Assembly (NCBI GenBank): GCA_946610035.1
Contig: CAMOCC010000025.1
Span: 1 to 32,090 of the forward strand
DNA: 32,090 nucleotides
From: an uncultured Verrucomicrobiota bacterium
GTDB lineage: Bacteria; Verrucomicrobiota; Kiritimatiellia; RFP12; UBA1067
Direction: 5' to 3'
Of the stretch, positions 23,660 through 31,825 are shown piece after piece (within the stretch, counting starts at the first letter, position 1; each line of letters starts with the position of its first letter). The position numbers and the translations under genes are program-made. The notes under the pieces were generated by a model that worked only from the letters and a program-made list of their open reading frames with translations, ran no database searches and was not told the origin of the DNA.

Positions 23660-25090
23660 ATGCTCTTGAAACTGCCACATATCGCCGTCCTCGTCGCCGT
23701 GGCTTCGGCGGGCGCGAATGCGCCCGGCGACACGGTCGCGGGCGAGACTGAGCCGCTTGCGCCGAAGACCATTTTCGCGCTTCCGCGCGAGGAGGCGGTC
23801 GGGATGGGCGAGTGCCAGATGCGCGGCCTCGTGACCCACGTCTCCCGCCTCGACGAGCCGTGGTTCGCCGTGGCGCCGGAGGGGAACCCCAGGCAGCCCG
23901 GCGTTGTCGTGCGCGTGGACGCCTTCGACAGGCTTCCCCTGGACGGGGCCCTCGTCCTCGTCACGGGGCGCGTCAACTGGGGCGGCGACAGGGCCGTCGT
24001 CGACGCGGAGGCGGTGGACGTGATACGCCAGGTCGGGCTCCCCCCGGCCCCCGGCATAAAGCAGGCGGACTTCCGGCGCGGCATCCTCGCCAACAGGCGC
24101 GTCACGGTGCACGGGACGGTTACGGACGTCAAGCTCGGCCTCTCCCCGTCCGACCGGCCGATGACGACGCTCGCCCTCTTCATCGACGACTACACGGGGT
24201 GCGTGAAGGTCCCGGGGCACATGGACCCCGACGGACTCCTCGACGAGCCAATACGCCTGACGGGGTTCGTCAGGAACATCTACGGCGGGAACGGCGTCTT
24301 CCTGGACGCCGAGCTGGAGCTCGAGGGCCCCGAGGCGATAACGCTCATGCGCGACGAACAGGTCCCGCAGGTCCTCCTGGTGCTGGCGATTGTGTGCGGG
24401 GCCGTGCTGCTCGTCTTCGTCGCGGTCTTCTTCACGCTGTGGATGCGGACGCTTCGCGAGCGGCGCGAACTCGCCGTCATCGCCGCCGAGCGCCGCAGGA
24501 TGGCGGCGGACCTCCACGACACGATAGAACAGCATCTCGCGGGCGCGAACCTGATCGTGGCCGGCGTGCTCGCGCTCAAGAACGTCCCGCCGGACGTCGT
24601 GGAGGCCATGAAGTCGCTGACCGGCATCCTCGCGAACGCCAAGGCGGAGGTGAAGAGCGCGGTGCTCGACCTGCGCAGCTCCGGGATGGAACCGCGGTCG
24701 CTTGCGGACGCGATAGCGGCCGCCGAGGCGTCGCTTGCGAAGTCCGGCGTCAAGTCGAAGCGCTGCCTGAGGGGGCTTCCCGACGAACTTCCCGAGGCGC
24801 TCTACCACGACCTCCTGCTCATCATCCGCGAGGCGACGACGAACGCCGTGAAGCACGGCAGGGCGAAGAGCGTCGTCTTCACGTCCGACCCGCTCGGAAA
24901 CGGCGGCTTCGTCCTACGCGTGCTGAACGACGGCGCGCCATTCGACGCGGGGCGCGCGCTGGGTCCGGATACGGGGCACTACGGCCTCAGCGGAATGCGC
25001 GAGCGCGCCATGAGGCACCACGTCTCCATAAAGTGGGGCGCGGAGGGGAAGTGGACTTACGTTGAACTCAAAGTTGGAGGGATTCAATGA
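23660..25090 (+). CDS. NarL-type sensor histidine kinase with OB-fold-like sensor region
   Basis: This 476-residue kinase has an N-terminal signal-like segment (1-20), an extracytoplasmic region (about 21-232) and one membrane segment (about 235-262). A HisKA_3 dimerisation domain follows, with phospho-acceptor H286 in AADLHDTIEQHLAG. The ATPase domain has N395 in EATTNAVKHG and GLSGMRER at 443-450. The sensor region does not resemble PAS, CHASE or 7TMR domains. It has two successive beta-rich blocks, about 52-124 (RGLVTHV ... LVTGRV) and 147-230 (VTVHGTVTDV ... IRLTGFVRN), that look like OB-folds. It is coupled to its response regulator by an ATGA overlap. Confidence 0.87.
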   Translation: MLLKLPHIAVLVAVASAGANAPGDTVAGETEPLAPKTIFALPREEAVGMGECQMRGLVTHVSRLDEPWFAVAPEGNPRQPGVVVRVDAFDRLPLDGALVLVTGRVNWGGDRAVVDAEAVDVIRQVGLPPAPGIKQADFRRGILANRRVTVHGTVTDVKLGLSPSDRPMTTLALFIDDYTGCVKVPGHMDPDGLLDEPIRLTGFVRNIYGGNGVFLDAELELEGPEAITLMRDEQVPQVLLVLAIVCGAVLLVFVAVFFTLWMRTLRERRELAVIAAERRRMAADLHDTIEQHLAGANLIVAGVLALKNVPPDVVEAMKSLTGILANAKAEVKSAVLDLRSSGMEPRSLADAIAAAEASLAKSGVKSKRCLRGLPDELPEALYHDLLLIIREATTNAVKHGRAKSVVFTSDPLGNGGFVLRVLNDGAPFDAGRALGPDTGHYGLSGMRERAMRHHVSIKWGAEGKWTYVELKVGGIQ

Positions 25091-25701
25091 TACGTGTCGT
25101 GATAATCGACGACCACGCCGTTGTCAGGATGGGGCTCAAGTACGTTCTCGGCGTAAAGCGCGACGAGTTCGAGTTCGCGGGCGAGTGGCCGGGCGGGGAA
25201 GGGGCCGTGGACTTCGTGAAGCGGACCGACCCGGACGTGGTCCTGCTCGACATCCGCATGCCGGACAGGGACGGCCTCGCGGTCCTCAAGGACATCCGCG
25301 CCGCGCGCCCCGCGCAGAAGGTCATCATGCTGACGACGAGCGATGCGGACAACGACATCTACACCGCGCTCAAGCTCGGGGCGAAGGGCTACCTCCTCAA
25401 GGACCGCGACGCGACAGAGATAACGAAGGCGCTCAACACGGTCATGCAGGGCGGCAAGTTCGTCCCGCCGGCGGTGATGGAGCAGTTCCGCAGGCGGCAG
25501 ATGACGCCCGACCTCACGCCGCGCGAACTCGAGGTCATGACGCACCTGAAGGACGGACGCACCAACGAGGCGATCGCGGACCGCATGGGCGTCACGAAGG
25601 ACGCCGTGAAGCTGCACCTGAAGAACATCTTCAACAAGCTGGACGTCAACGACCGCGTGTCCGCCGTCCGCGAGGCGATAACACGCGGCTTCATGCGCTG
25701 A
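25087..25701 (+). CDS. NarL/FixJ-family response regulator
   Basis: This 204-residue regulator has a receiver domain (1-120) with acidic pocket D8/D9, phospho-acceptor D55 (LLDIRMPD), T83 or T84 and K105 (GYLLKD). A LuxR-type helix-turn-helix follows at about 142-200 (LTPRELEVMTHLKDGRTNEAIADRMGVTKDAVKLHLKNIF). It is the cognate partner of the upstream kinase. Targets are not known, and no repeated operator next to this gene suggests autoregulation. Confidence 0.94.
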   Translation: MIRVVIIDDHAVVRMGLKYVLGVKRDEFEFAGEWPGGEGAVDFVKRTDPDVVLLDIRMPDRDGLAVLKDIRAARPAQKVIMLTTSDADNDIYTALKLGAKGYLLKDRDATEITKALNTVMQGGKFVPPAVMEQFRRRQMTPDLTPRELEVMTHLKDGRTNEAIADRMGVTKDAVKLHLKNIFNKLDVNDRVSAVREAITRGFMR

Positions 25702-25755
25702 ACGCCGCCGACAGCCATTTCACAGCACACAAAACACAAAAAGGAACAATTCAGA

Positions 25756-27369
25756 ATGAAGCTTTCGCTTGAATCGATATCAAGGGAGATGGAGTCGTGG
25801 GAGAAGGCCGGCGTCAAGCTGCCGTCGTTCGACGTCGCGGCAATGCGCGCGGCGACGGAGGAGTCGCCCGAATGGGTCCACTTCGGCGCGGGCAACATCT
25901 TCCGCGGGTTCATCGGCTCAATCAGCCAGCGCCTCCTCGACGCGGGCCTCGCCAAGACCGGCATAGTCGCCTGCGACACGTTCGACTTCGACATCATCGA
26001 CAAAATCTACACCGACCAGGACAACCTGACGCTCAACGTCCTCCTGAACCCGGACGGCACGGTCTCGAAGGAGGTCCTCGCCGGCGTCGCGAAGGGCGTC
26101 AAGGCGAACTTCGCCGACCCCGCCGCCAAGGCGGAGCTAAAGCGCATCTTCCGACTTCCCTCCCTCAAGATGCTCTCCTTCACCATCACCGAGAAGGGCT
26201 ACCAGCTCAGGCGTCCCGACGGCTCGTTCATGCCGGTCGTCGAGGCGGACATGAAGGAGGGCCCCGAGGCGAGCCGCCATGCGATGTCCGTCGTCGCCGC
26301 GCTCCTCCTCGAGCGCTTCAGCGCAGGCGCCCTCCCGATGGCCGTCGTCTCCATGGACAACTGCTCGCACAACGGCGAGAAGCTCAAGGCGTCCGTCGTC
26401 GAGATGGCGAAGGCCTGGGTCGCGAACGGCTTCGCCCCCGCCGGGTTCCTCGCGTACGTCGAGGACGAGTCGACGGTCTCCTTCCCGTGGTCCATGATCG
26501 ACAAGATAACGCCCCGCCCCCACCCGCGCGTCGTCGAGATGCTCGCCGGGGACGGCATCGAGGGCATGGAGCCGATCGTCACCTCCAAGAAGACGTTCAT
26601 CGCCCCGTTCGTCAATGCCGAGAAGCCGCAGTACCTCGTCGTCGAGGACCGCTTCCCGAACGGCAGGCCCGCGCTCGAGAAGGCGGGCGTGTACATGACC
26701 GACCGCGACACCGTTAACAAGACGGAGAAGATGAAGGTCACCACGTGCCTCAATCCTCTCCACACCGCGATGTCCATGTACGGGTGCCTCCTGGGCTACA
26801 CGCTCATCTGCGAGGAGATGAAGGATGCGGACATCGTGAAGCTCGTCAAACGCCTCGGATACGTCGAGGGCCTGCCCGTCGTCGTCGACCCGAAGATACT
26901 CTCCCCGAAGGCGTTCATCGACGAGGTCGTGAACGATCGCCTTCCGAACGTCTTCATGCCGGACGACCCGCGCCGCATCGCGACCGACACGTCGCAGAAG
27001 GTCGGCATCCGCTTCGGCGAGACGGTGAAGAGCTACATCGCCACCGGACGCGACCTGGACTCCCTCGTCTCCATTCCGCTCGCGCTCGCGGGCTGGATGC
27101 GCTACCTCCTCGCCGTCGACGACAGGGGCGAGGCGATGGAGGTCTCCGCCGATCCTCTCAAGGACGAGCTCCAGGCGAAGCTCAAGGGCATCGTCTGGAA
27201 CGATCCGAAGTCCTATTCGGGGCAGCTGAGGCCCATACTCGCGAACGCGTCCATCTTCGGCACGGACCTTACGGCGACGCCGCTTGCGGACAAGGTGGAG
27301 GGCTACTTCGTCCGCCTCCTGGAGGGTCCCGGTTCCGCCCGCAGGCTGCTTGAGGCGGAGCTGAAATGA
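25756..27369 (+). CDS. Mannitol dehydrogenase-family polyol/uronate oxidoreductase
   Basis: This 537-residue enzyme is of the long-chain mannitol dehydrogenase family, which includes mannitol 2-dehydrogenase and fructuronate reductase (UxuB). The nucleotide-binding start is WVHFGAGNIFRGFI (about 40-53), and VVSMDNCSHNGEKL is a conserved family segment. The catalytic Lys-Asn-His set is probably K327, N333 and H336 in KMKVTTCLNPLHTAM. Because the window also degrades xylan, fructuronate reduction in glucuronate catabolism is an attractive role, but mannitol or another ketose is equally possible. AAAGGAAC gives a plausible ribosome binding site 11 bases before the ATG. The stop overlaps hslO (ATGA). 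Confidence 0.83.
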   Translation: MKLSLESISREMESWEKAGVKLPSFDVAAMRAATEESPEWVHFGAGNIFRGFIGSISQRLLDAGLAKTGIVACDTFDFDIIDKIYTDQDNLTLNVLLNPDGTVSKEVLAGVAKGVKANFADPAAKAELKRIFRLPSLKMLSFTITEKGYQLRRPDGSFMPVVEADMKEGPEASRHAMSVVAALLLERFSAGALPMAVVSMDNCSHNGEKLKASVVEMAKAWVANGFAPAGFLAYVEDESTVSFPWSMIDKITPRPHPRVVEMLAGDGIEGMEPIVTSKKTFIAPFVNAEKPQYLVVEDRFPNGRPALEKAGVYMTDRDTVNKTEKMKVTTCLNPLHTAMSMYGCLLGYTLICEEMKDADIVKLVKRLGYVEGLPVVVDPKILSPKAFIDEVVNDRLPNVFMPDDPRRIATDTSQKVGIRFGETVKSYIATGRDLDSLVSIPLALAGWMRYLLAVDDRGEAMEVSADPLKDELQAKLKGIVWNDPKSYSGQLRPILANASIFGTDLTATPLADKVEGYFVRLLEGPGSARRLLEAELK

Positions 27370-28142
27370 GCCTGAAGGACGCAAGGGAGGAGTGGTACGA
27401 CGCCGAGCGCAGGGTCTCGGTCGTCTTCGCGGACGCGACCACAGCCGCGCAGGAGCTCGCCCGCGGACACCTTGCCGGTCCGACGAGCGCGCACTTCCTC
27501 GCGAAGGCGCTCGCGTCCGTCGCCGTCCTCGGCGCGGAGATGGAGGAGCCCGACGAGACCGTCATCCTCCAGATGAAGTGCAAGGGGCCCCTGGGAGGAC
27601 TGACCGTCGAATGCACCGCCGAGGGGACGCTCCGCGGCTACACCGAGAAGAAGATTCTCGACGACTTCGACGGGACGGGCGTCACCGACCCGAAGAGGAT
27701 CGTCGGCGAGCGCCAGATCCAGGTCACGAGGTCCGTCCCCGGACGCATCCTCTCCCAGGGCATATCCACGTCGCTTGACGGCTACCTCGCCGGATCCCTC
27801 CAGCGCAAGGCCGTCATGTTCGCCGAGGCCTCGGTGACGGACGAGGTGGAGGTCCTCTCCGCGCGCGCCGTTATGATCGAGGCCCTGCCAGACTCCGCAT
27901 GGCGCGACTTCCCGCTGAAGCTCAAGCTTGGCGCATCGCAGCGGAACGTCCTCAACCGGCTCGGACTCTCCGGTGCCGAGCTCAGGAAGTCGACCCCGCT
28001 CTCCTTCAAGTGCCGCTGCTCGCCCGAAAGGGCCGTCGCGATGCTCTCCGCCCTCGGCGAGAGGGAGCGGGCCGAGCTTCCACCTACAATAGACATCACC
28101 TGCCACATGTGCGGGCGTACATTCACTGTAAAGACGAAATGA
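27366..28142 (+). CDS. hslO: Redox-regulated chaperone Hsp33
   Basis: This 258-residue protein matches Hsp33, a holdase switched on by oxidation and unfolding. The N-terminal core includes ALASVAVLGAEM and the substrate-binding region through VTRSVPGRILSQG. The C-terminal zinc switch has C216-x-C218 and C246-x2-C249, the CxC-x27-CxxC spacing expected for the family. It overlaps the dehydrogenase gene by ATGA and is followed by alr after 7 bases. Confidence 0.92.
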   Translation: MSLKDAREEWYDAERRVSVVFADATTAAQELARGHLAGPTSAHFLAKALASVAVLGAEMEEPDETVILQMKCKGPLGGLTVECTAEGTLRGYTEKKILDDFDGTGVTDPKRIVGERQIQVTRSVPGRILSQGISTSLDGYLAGSLQRKAVMFAEASVTDEVEVLSARAVMIEALPDSAWRDFPLKLKLGASQRNVLNRLGLSGAELRKSTPLSFKCRCSPERAVAMLSALGERERAELPPTIDITCHMCGRTFTVKTK

Positions 28143-28149
28143 ACATAAA

Positions 28150-29307
28150 ATGAACATAAAGAGAAGGGTGACAGTCGAGATCGATCTCGACGCGCTTGTA
28201 CGCAACTATCGCAGGATTGTCGCCCATGTGCGACCCATGAAGGTCCTCTGCGTCCTCAAGGCGAACGCCTACGGGCTCGGCGTGGGCGCGTACGCCAAGG
28301 CGCTGGCCGACGCCGGGTGCCGCGAGTTCGGCGTCGCGGAGCCGTACGAGGCGCTTGAACTCATGAAGGTGCTGGGCGTCGGCCGCCCGCGCCGCGGGAA
28401 GGCGCCGGCGGATGGCGTGTCCGTCCAGATCCTCTCGTCGGTTCTGCCGGACGAGATCGCGCCCATGGTGAAGGCCGGCGTCGTCCTCCCCATCACCGAC
28501 TTCGAGGAGGCGAAGCTCGTGAGCGACGCCGCAGTCAAGGCGAAGACGACTGCGCGAGTCCACTTCAAGCTCGACACTGGCATGGGCAGGCTCGGCATAC
28601 TCGCGCGTGACGCCCTCGAGACGATCCGCGCCGTGAAGCGCCTCCCCGCCCTCGACTGCGAGGGGATATTCTCGCACTGTCCGATGGCCTACGAGCCGAA
28701 GGACCCCTTCACCCCGCGCCAGATCGAGCTGTTCAAGTCGATCCTCTCCGCCGCCGAAAGGGAGGGCATCCGCTTCAAGAAGGTCCACATGGCCGCGAGC
28801 GACGCCATCAACAACTTCCCCGAGACGGCGAAGAAGCCGTTCACGATGGTGAGGACCGGCATCAACCTGCACGGAAGCTTCGATCCGAACGGACGCCGTG
28901 CGCTGAAGGTCGAGCCGGTCCTGACGCTCAGGACGCGCGTCGCGCAGGTGCGCGAACTGCCCGCAGGGACTACCCTCGGGTACGGACGCACATGGTGCCT
29001 CGCCGAGAGGGCGAAGATCGCCACGATCTCCGCCGGATATGCGGACGGACTGCCCCTCGCGCTCACCAACCGCGGCTTCGTCTTCATCGGCGGCCGCCGC
29101 TGCAGGATCGTCGGACGCATCTCAATGGACTACACGACCGTCGACGTCACCGACGTGCCGTCCGTCAAGCCCGGCGACGAGGTGATCTGCTTCGGCAGGT
29201 GCGGCAAGGACTCCATCACGCCGGACGACTGGGCGGCGCTGAAGGGGACCCACGCCTACGATATAATCTGCTCGCTCGGCACGCGGGTGCAGCGGGTCGT
29301 CCGATGA
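28150..29307 (+). CDS. alr: Alanine racemase
   Basis: This 385-residue PLP enzyme makes D-alanine for peptidoglycan. PLP Lys is K37 in VLKANAYGLG, and the opposite-face catalytic Tyr is Y297 in ISAGYADGLP. KLDTGMGRLG, GYGRTW and GRISMDYTTVDVTDV are further family motifs. The usual RPG and MDQ segments are RTG and MDY here. The ATG used lies in the second copy of an 11-bp tandem duplication (28139-28160); the first copy opens only a four-codon frame. The stop overlaps the ABC gene (ATGA). Confidence 0.93.
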   Translation: MNIKRRVTVEIDLDALVRNYRRIVAHVRPMKVLCVLKANAYGLGVGAYAKALADAGCREFGVAEPYEALELMKVLGVGRPRRGKAPADGVSVQILSSVLPDEIAPMVKAGVVLPITDFEEAKLVSDAAVKAKTTARVHFKLDTGMGRLGILARDALETIRAVKRLPALDCEGIFSHCPMAYEPKDPFTPRQIELFKSILSAAEREGIRFKKVHMAASDAINNFPETAKKPFTMVRTGINLHGSFDPNGRRALKVEPVLTLRTRVAQVRELPAGTTLGYGRTWCLAERAKIATISAGYADGLPLALTNRGFVFIGGRRCRIVGRISMDYTTVDVTDVPSVKPGDEVICFGRCGKDSITPDDWAALKGTHAYDIICSLGTRVQRVVR

Positions 29308-30539
29308 AGGACCGGCCGATCGCGATTGCGCCCGGGCTGGAGATCCGCCCCGGCGAGATATGGTCGCTCACAGGCCCTGACGGGAGGGCTGTCGGCGCAT
29401 GGTGCGCCGCGCTCGCGCGCGACGAGGAGCTGGAGGACTCGACCTCGCTCCTCAGCTTCGCCCAGCAGGAGGAGAACTCCATGAAGACGGGCTGGCCGCA
29501 GGCGAGGTACTATGCGGACGACGGGGAGAGCGTCCGCGAGTTCCTCTCGTACAACCGCGTGTGGGACGTGAACCCCTTTGAAGTCGGCGCAAGGCGTCCC
29601 GAGACGCGCGCGGCGTTCAGGGCGCGGATGGAGCGGATCGTCCGCCTCCTGGACCTCCGGCGCTTCTACGACAGCCCCGTCATCGCGCTTTCCAACGGAG
29701 AGACGAGGAGGCTCCTCTTTGCAAGGGCGCTCGCAAAGGGTCCGAGGCTCCTGATCCTCGACGACCCCGCCGCGGGGCTCGACGCCGTCCGCCGGGCGAA
29801 GCTCAAGGACGCCGTCGCCGCGCTTGCGAAGCGCGGCGTCGCGATCGTCTTCGCATACAGGCATGCGGACGAGGCCCCGGAATGCTCCTCAAGGTGGCTG
29901 ACGCTCTCGCGCGGCGGCAGGCTCTCTCCTTCGCGCCCGCCGTCCGTCAAGACGCCAAAGTCCGGCGATTCCGCATCGCGTCCGGCCAAACGCAGGGACG
30001 CTCTCCCGTCCTCCTCCCGCGCCCCCGCCGTCGTCGAGATTCGCGACCTGAACCTCGCCTTCGGCAAGCGGGTGCTCTTCAGGGACTTCTCATGGACCGT
30101 CCGCAGGGGCGAGAGGTGGGTGCTGCGCGGCGAGAACGGCAGCGGCAAGACGACGCTCATGGCGCTGGTGACGGGGGACAGTCCCCTCGCCTACGCGTCG
30201 GACATCAGCGTCTTCGGACAGCGCCGCGAAGTCGGGATGGACCTGGGGAGGGTGCGCCGCCGGATGGGGCTCGTCAGCCCCGAGATGCAGGCGTACCTAG
30301 GGAAGGGGGCCGAGGAGCTTGTTGCGGACGCCCTCTCGCGCAGGCCGGAGCTCCTCATCCTCGACGAGCCTTTCCTCAATATGGACGTCCGCACGGCGCG
30401 CCGCGCCTCGCGCCGGATATCGGCGTACCTGCGCGGCAATCCACGCGCGACGGCGATTCTGATCTGCCATCGCTCGGACGAGGCGCCACGACTTTTCAAC
30501 CACGCAATGGACCTGGGCGAAGCTGCGCAGAAGGTCTGA
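29304..30539 (+). CDS. ModF-like tandem ABC ATPase with complementary degenerate halves
   Basis: This is a 411-residue soluble protein with two ABC ATPase halves and no membrane segment, like ModF. Half 1 (1-205) has a P-loop with no Lys/Thr (LTGPDGRAVGA, 23-32), an intact signature LSNGETRRLLFARAL (129-143), and Walker B LLILDDP in which the catalytic Glu is Asp. A Ser/Arg/Pro-rich linker spans about 205-240. Half 2 (241-411) has a perfect P-loop GENGSGKTT, Walker B LLILDEP and H-loop H389. The helical subdomain and signature between Q-loop (about 323-330) and Walker B are missing. One composite ATP site would remain complete. The ATG overlaps the alr stop; a longer upstream frame inside alr was not used. 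Confidence 0.82.
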   Translation: MKDRPIAIAPGLEIRPGEIWSLTGPDGRAVGAWCAALARDEELEDSTSLLSFAQQEENSMKTGWPQARYYADDGESVREFLSYNRVWDVNPFEVGARRPETRAAFRARMERIVRLLDLRRFYDSPVIALSNGETRRLLFARALAKGPRLLILDDPAAGLDAVRRAKLKDAVAALAKRGVAIVFAYRHADEAPECSSRWLTLSRGGRLSPSRPPSVKTPKSGDSASRPAKRRDALPSSSRAPAVVEIRDLNLAFGKRVLFRDFSWTVRRGERWVLRGENGSGKTTLMALVTGDSPLAYASDISVFGQRREVGMDLGRVRRRMGLVSPEMQAYLGKGAEELVADALSRRPELLILDEPFLNMDVRTARRASRRISAYLRGNPRATAILICHRSDEAPRLFNHAMDLGEAAQKV

Positions 30540-30554
30540 CACAAGGAGGTTCCC

Positions 30555-31376
30555 ATGACGGTAGACGCACATCATCATCTTTGGAAATACACCGCCGAGG
30601 AGTTCGGCTGGATTGCGGACGACGCATTGCGCCGTGACTTCAGTCCGTCCGACCTGAAGCGCGAACTCGACGCGGCCGGGGTGGACCGCACCGTCGTCTG
30701 CGAGGCGAGGCAGTCCGTCGCCGAGACGGACATGCTGCTTGCGGCGGCGGAGAAAAGCGAATGCATCGCCGGGGTCGTCGGCTGGCTTCCGATTGCGGAT
30801 GCGGAGGCGTTCCCGGCATTGCTTGAGCGCTACGCGGCGAACCCGAAGCTAGTGGGGCTCCGGCACGTAGTCCAGGACGAACCGGACGACGCCTTCATCC
30901 TGCGGGAGGACTTTGGGAGGGGCGTCGCCGCCATGCGCGGGACTGGCCTCGTCTACGACATACTCGTATTCCAGCGGCAGCTTGCGAACGCGATTCGCTT
31001 CGTCGACGCGCAGGCGGACGACCAGGTGTTCGTCCTGGACCATGTCGCGAAGCCCCGTCCGGACGCGATGGGGGAGTGGGCCGGGCTCGTACGCGAGATG
31101 GCGCGCCGTCCGAACGTCGTCTGCAAGTTCAGCGGCGTGGTGACCGAGGTCGGGACGGATCCGGACGTTGTCCGCCGCGTCTTCGACACGGTCCTGGAGG
31201 CCTTCGGTCCGGACCGCCTCATGTGGGGCAGCGACTGGCCGGTCGTGACTGCCCGCCTCTCCTACGTCGACTGGTTCGCCCGCGTCCGCGCTCTCGTCTC
31301 GTCCCTTTCCGCCGCGGAGCGCGCCTCGATCCTCGGCGAAACCGCATCCCGCATCTACCGCATTAGAGTCGTTTAG
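30555..31376 (+). CDS. Amidohydrolase-2 / sugar lactonase-like TIM-barrel hydrolase
   Basis: This 273-residue protein belongs to the amidohydrolase 2 group that includes L-fucono- and L-rhamnono-lactonases (COG3618-type). The metal-binding start is TVDAHHHLW with H6 and H8. VFVLDHVAKP and MWGSDWPV near the C-terminus carry other active-site residues. The start is preceded by a textbook AAGGAGG 7 bases upstream. A lactonase role would fit sugar-acid metabolism, but other decarboxylases and hydrolases share this fold. The TAG stop lies inside a TTTAGGGTC motif that begins a phased repeat array. Confidence 0.8.
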   Translation: MTVDAHHHLWKYTAEEFGWIADDALRRDFSPSDLKRELDAAGVDRTVVCEARQSVAETDMLLAAAEKSECIAGVVGWLPIADAEAFPALLERYAANPKLVGLRHVVQDEPDDAFILREDFGRGVAAMRGTGLVYDILVFQRQLANAIRFVDAQADDQVFVLDHVAKPRPDAMGEWAGLVREMARRPNVVCKFSGVVTEVGTDPDVVRRVFDTVLEAFGPDRLMWGSDWPVVTARLSYVDWFARVRALVSSLSAAERASILGETASRIYRIRVV

Positions 31377-31400
31377 GGTCTATTAGTGACATTTAGGGAC
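31373..31400. repeat. Half-array of TTAGGGTC-like motifs over a stop codon
   Basis: TTAGGGTC (31373), TTAGTGAC (31383) and TTAGGGAC (31393) start exactly 10 bp apart. The first includes the TAG stop of the amidohydrolase gene. No inverted half follows. A short hairpin CCCGC-GAAT-GCGGG (31405-31418) with TTTT at 31427 comes next and might weakly terminate transcription. Confidence 0.7.
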
Positions 31401-31471
31401 GTGTCCCGCGAATGCGGGTCTCCGTGTTTTCCGTGGTAGATATCTTACGAAAATTGCTCACACCCTACCCC

Positions 31472-31525
31472 ACCCTGGGCGGATTCATAAACTCCGAGCA
31501 GCAGGGCTCTCGCTCAGAGTTTATA
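31472..31525. repeat. 42-bp inverted copy of the left-end repeat, with hairpin
   Basis: Bases 31472-31513 are the exact reverse complement of 373-414. Within and just beyond it, ATAAACTC near 31487 pairs with GAGTTTAT (31518-31525), making a larger imperfect hairpin. The rest of 31419-31585 shows no gene. Confidence 0.8.
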
Positions 31526-31585
31526 TTACTTAGATGCATGCTGTTCCACTAACTTCTTCGAAGAACCTTATATTTGCTTCACATA

Positions 31586-31689
31586 GTCCGTCGCGGAGCG
31601 ACGGACCCCCTGTCGGACCCGTTGGCAACGCGGCTTCCAGCCGCGTCAATCGGGATTATGGAGACGCGGCTTCCAGCCGCGTCAATCGG
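31586..31689. repeat. Right arm of the 104-bp inverted repeat
   Basis: This is the reverse complement of 57-160 with about three mismatches, including an exact 62-base match at 31586-31647. It carries the hairpin GTCCGTCGC-GGA-GCGACGGAC and two copies of the GACGCGGC palindrome. Confidence 0.9.
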
Positions 31690-31690
31690 A

Positions 31691-31774
31691 GGTTGAAACG
31701 CGCGGAGCAGTGAATCGGGAATGCACCGAAGCGACGCGGAGGGTAGATTCGGCGAAGCCGAACCCGCAGGGCGC
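31691..31774. repeat. 84-bp dispersed palindromic element, copy 2
   Basis: This is the inverted copy of 6626-6709, matching 81 of 84 bases and retaining the GATTCGGC-GAA-GCCGAACC hairpin. It directly follows the right arm of the 104-bp inverted repeat, so several repeat families are nested here. Confidence 0.85.
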
Positions 31775-31825
31775 GCAAGCGTCTGCGCGAGAACCCCAAC
31801 CATCGGAGTTTTTACTCAGGCAGAG

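Noticed and set aside
23660-25701. Two-component system assigned as the xylan regulator
   Set aside because: It is 11 kb from the xylan genes with no shared operator seen beside it; the link would be a guess.
29304-30539. Pseudogene status of the double ABC ATPase
   Set aside because: The frame is open and coupled to alr, and the lost motifs are complementary rather than random, so it was kept as an intact gene.
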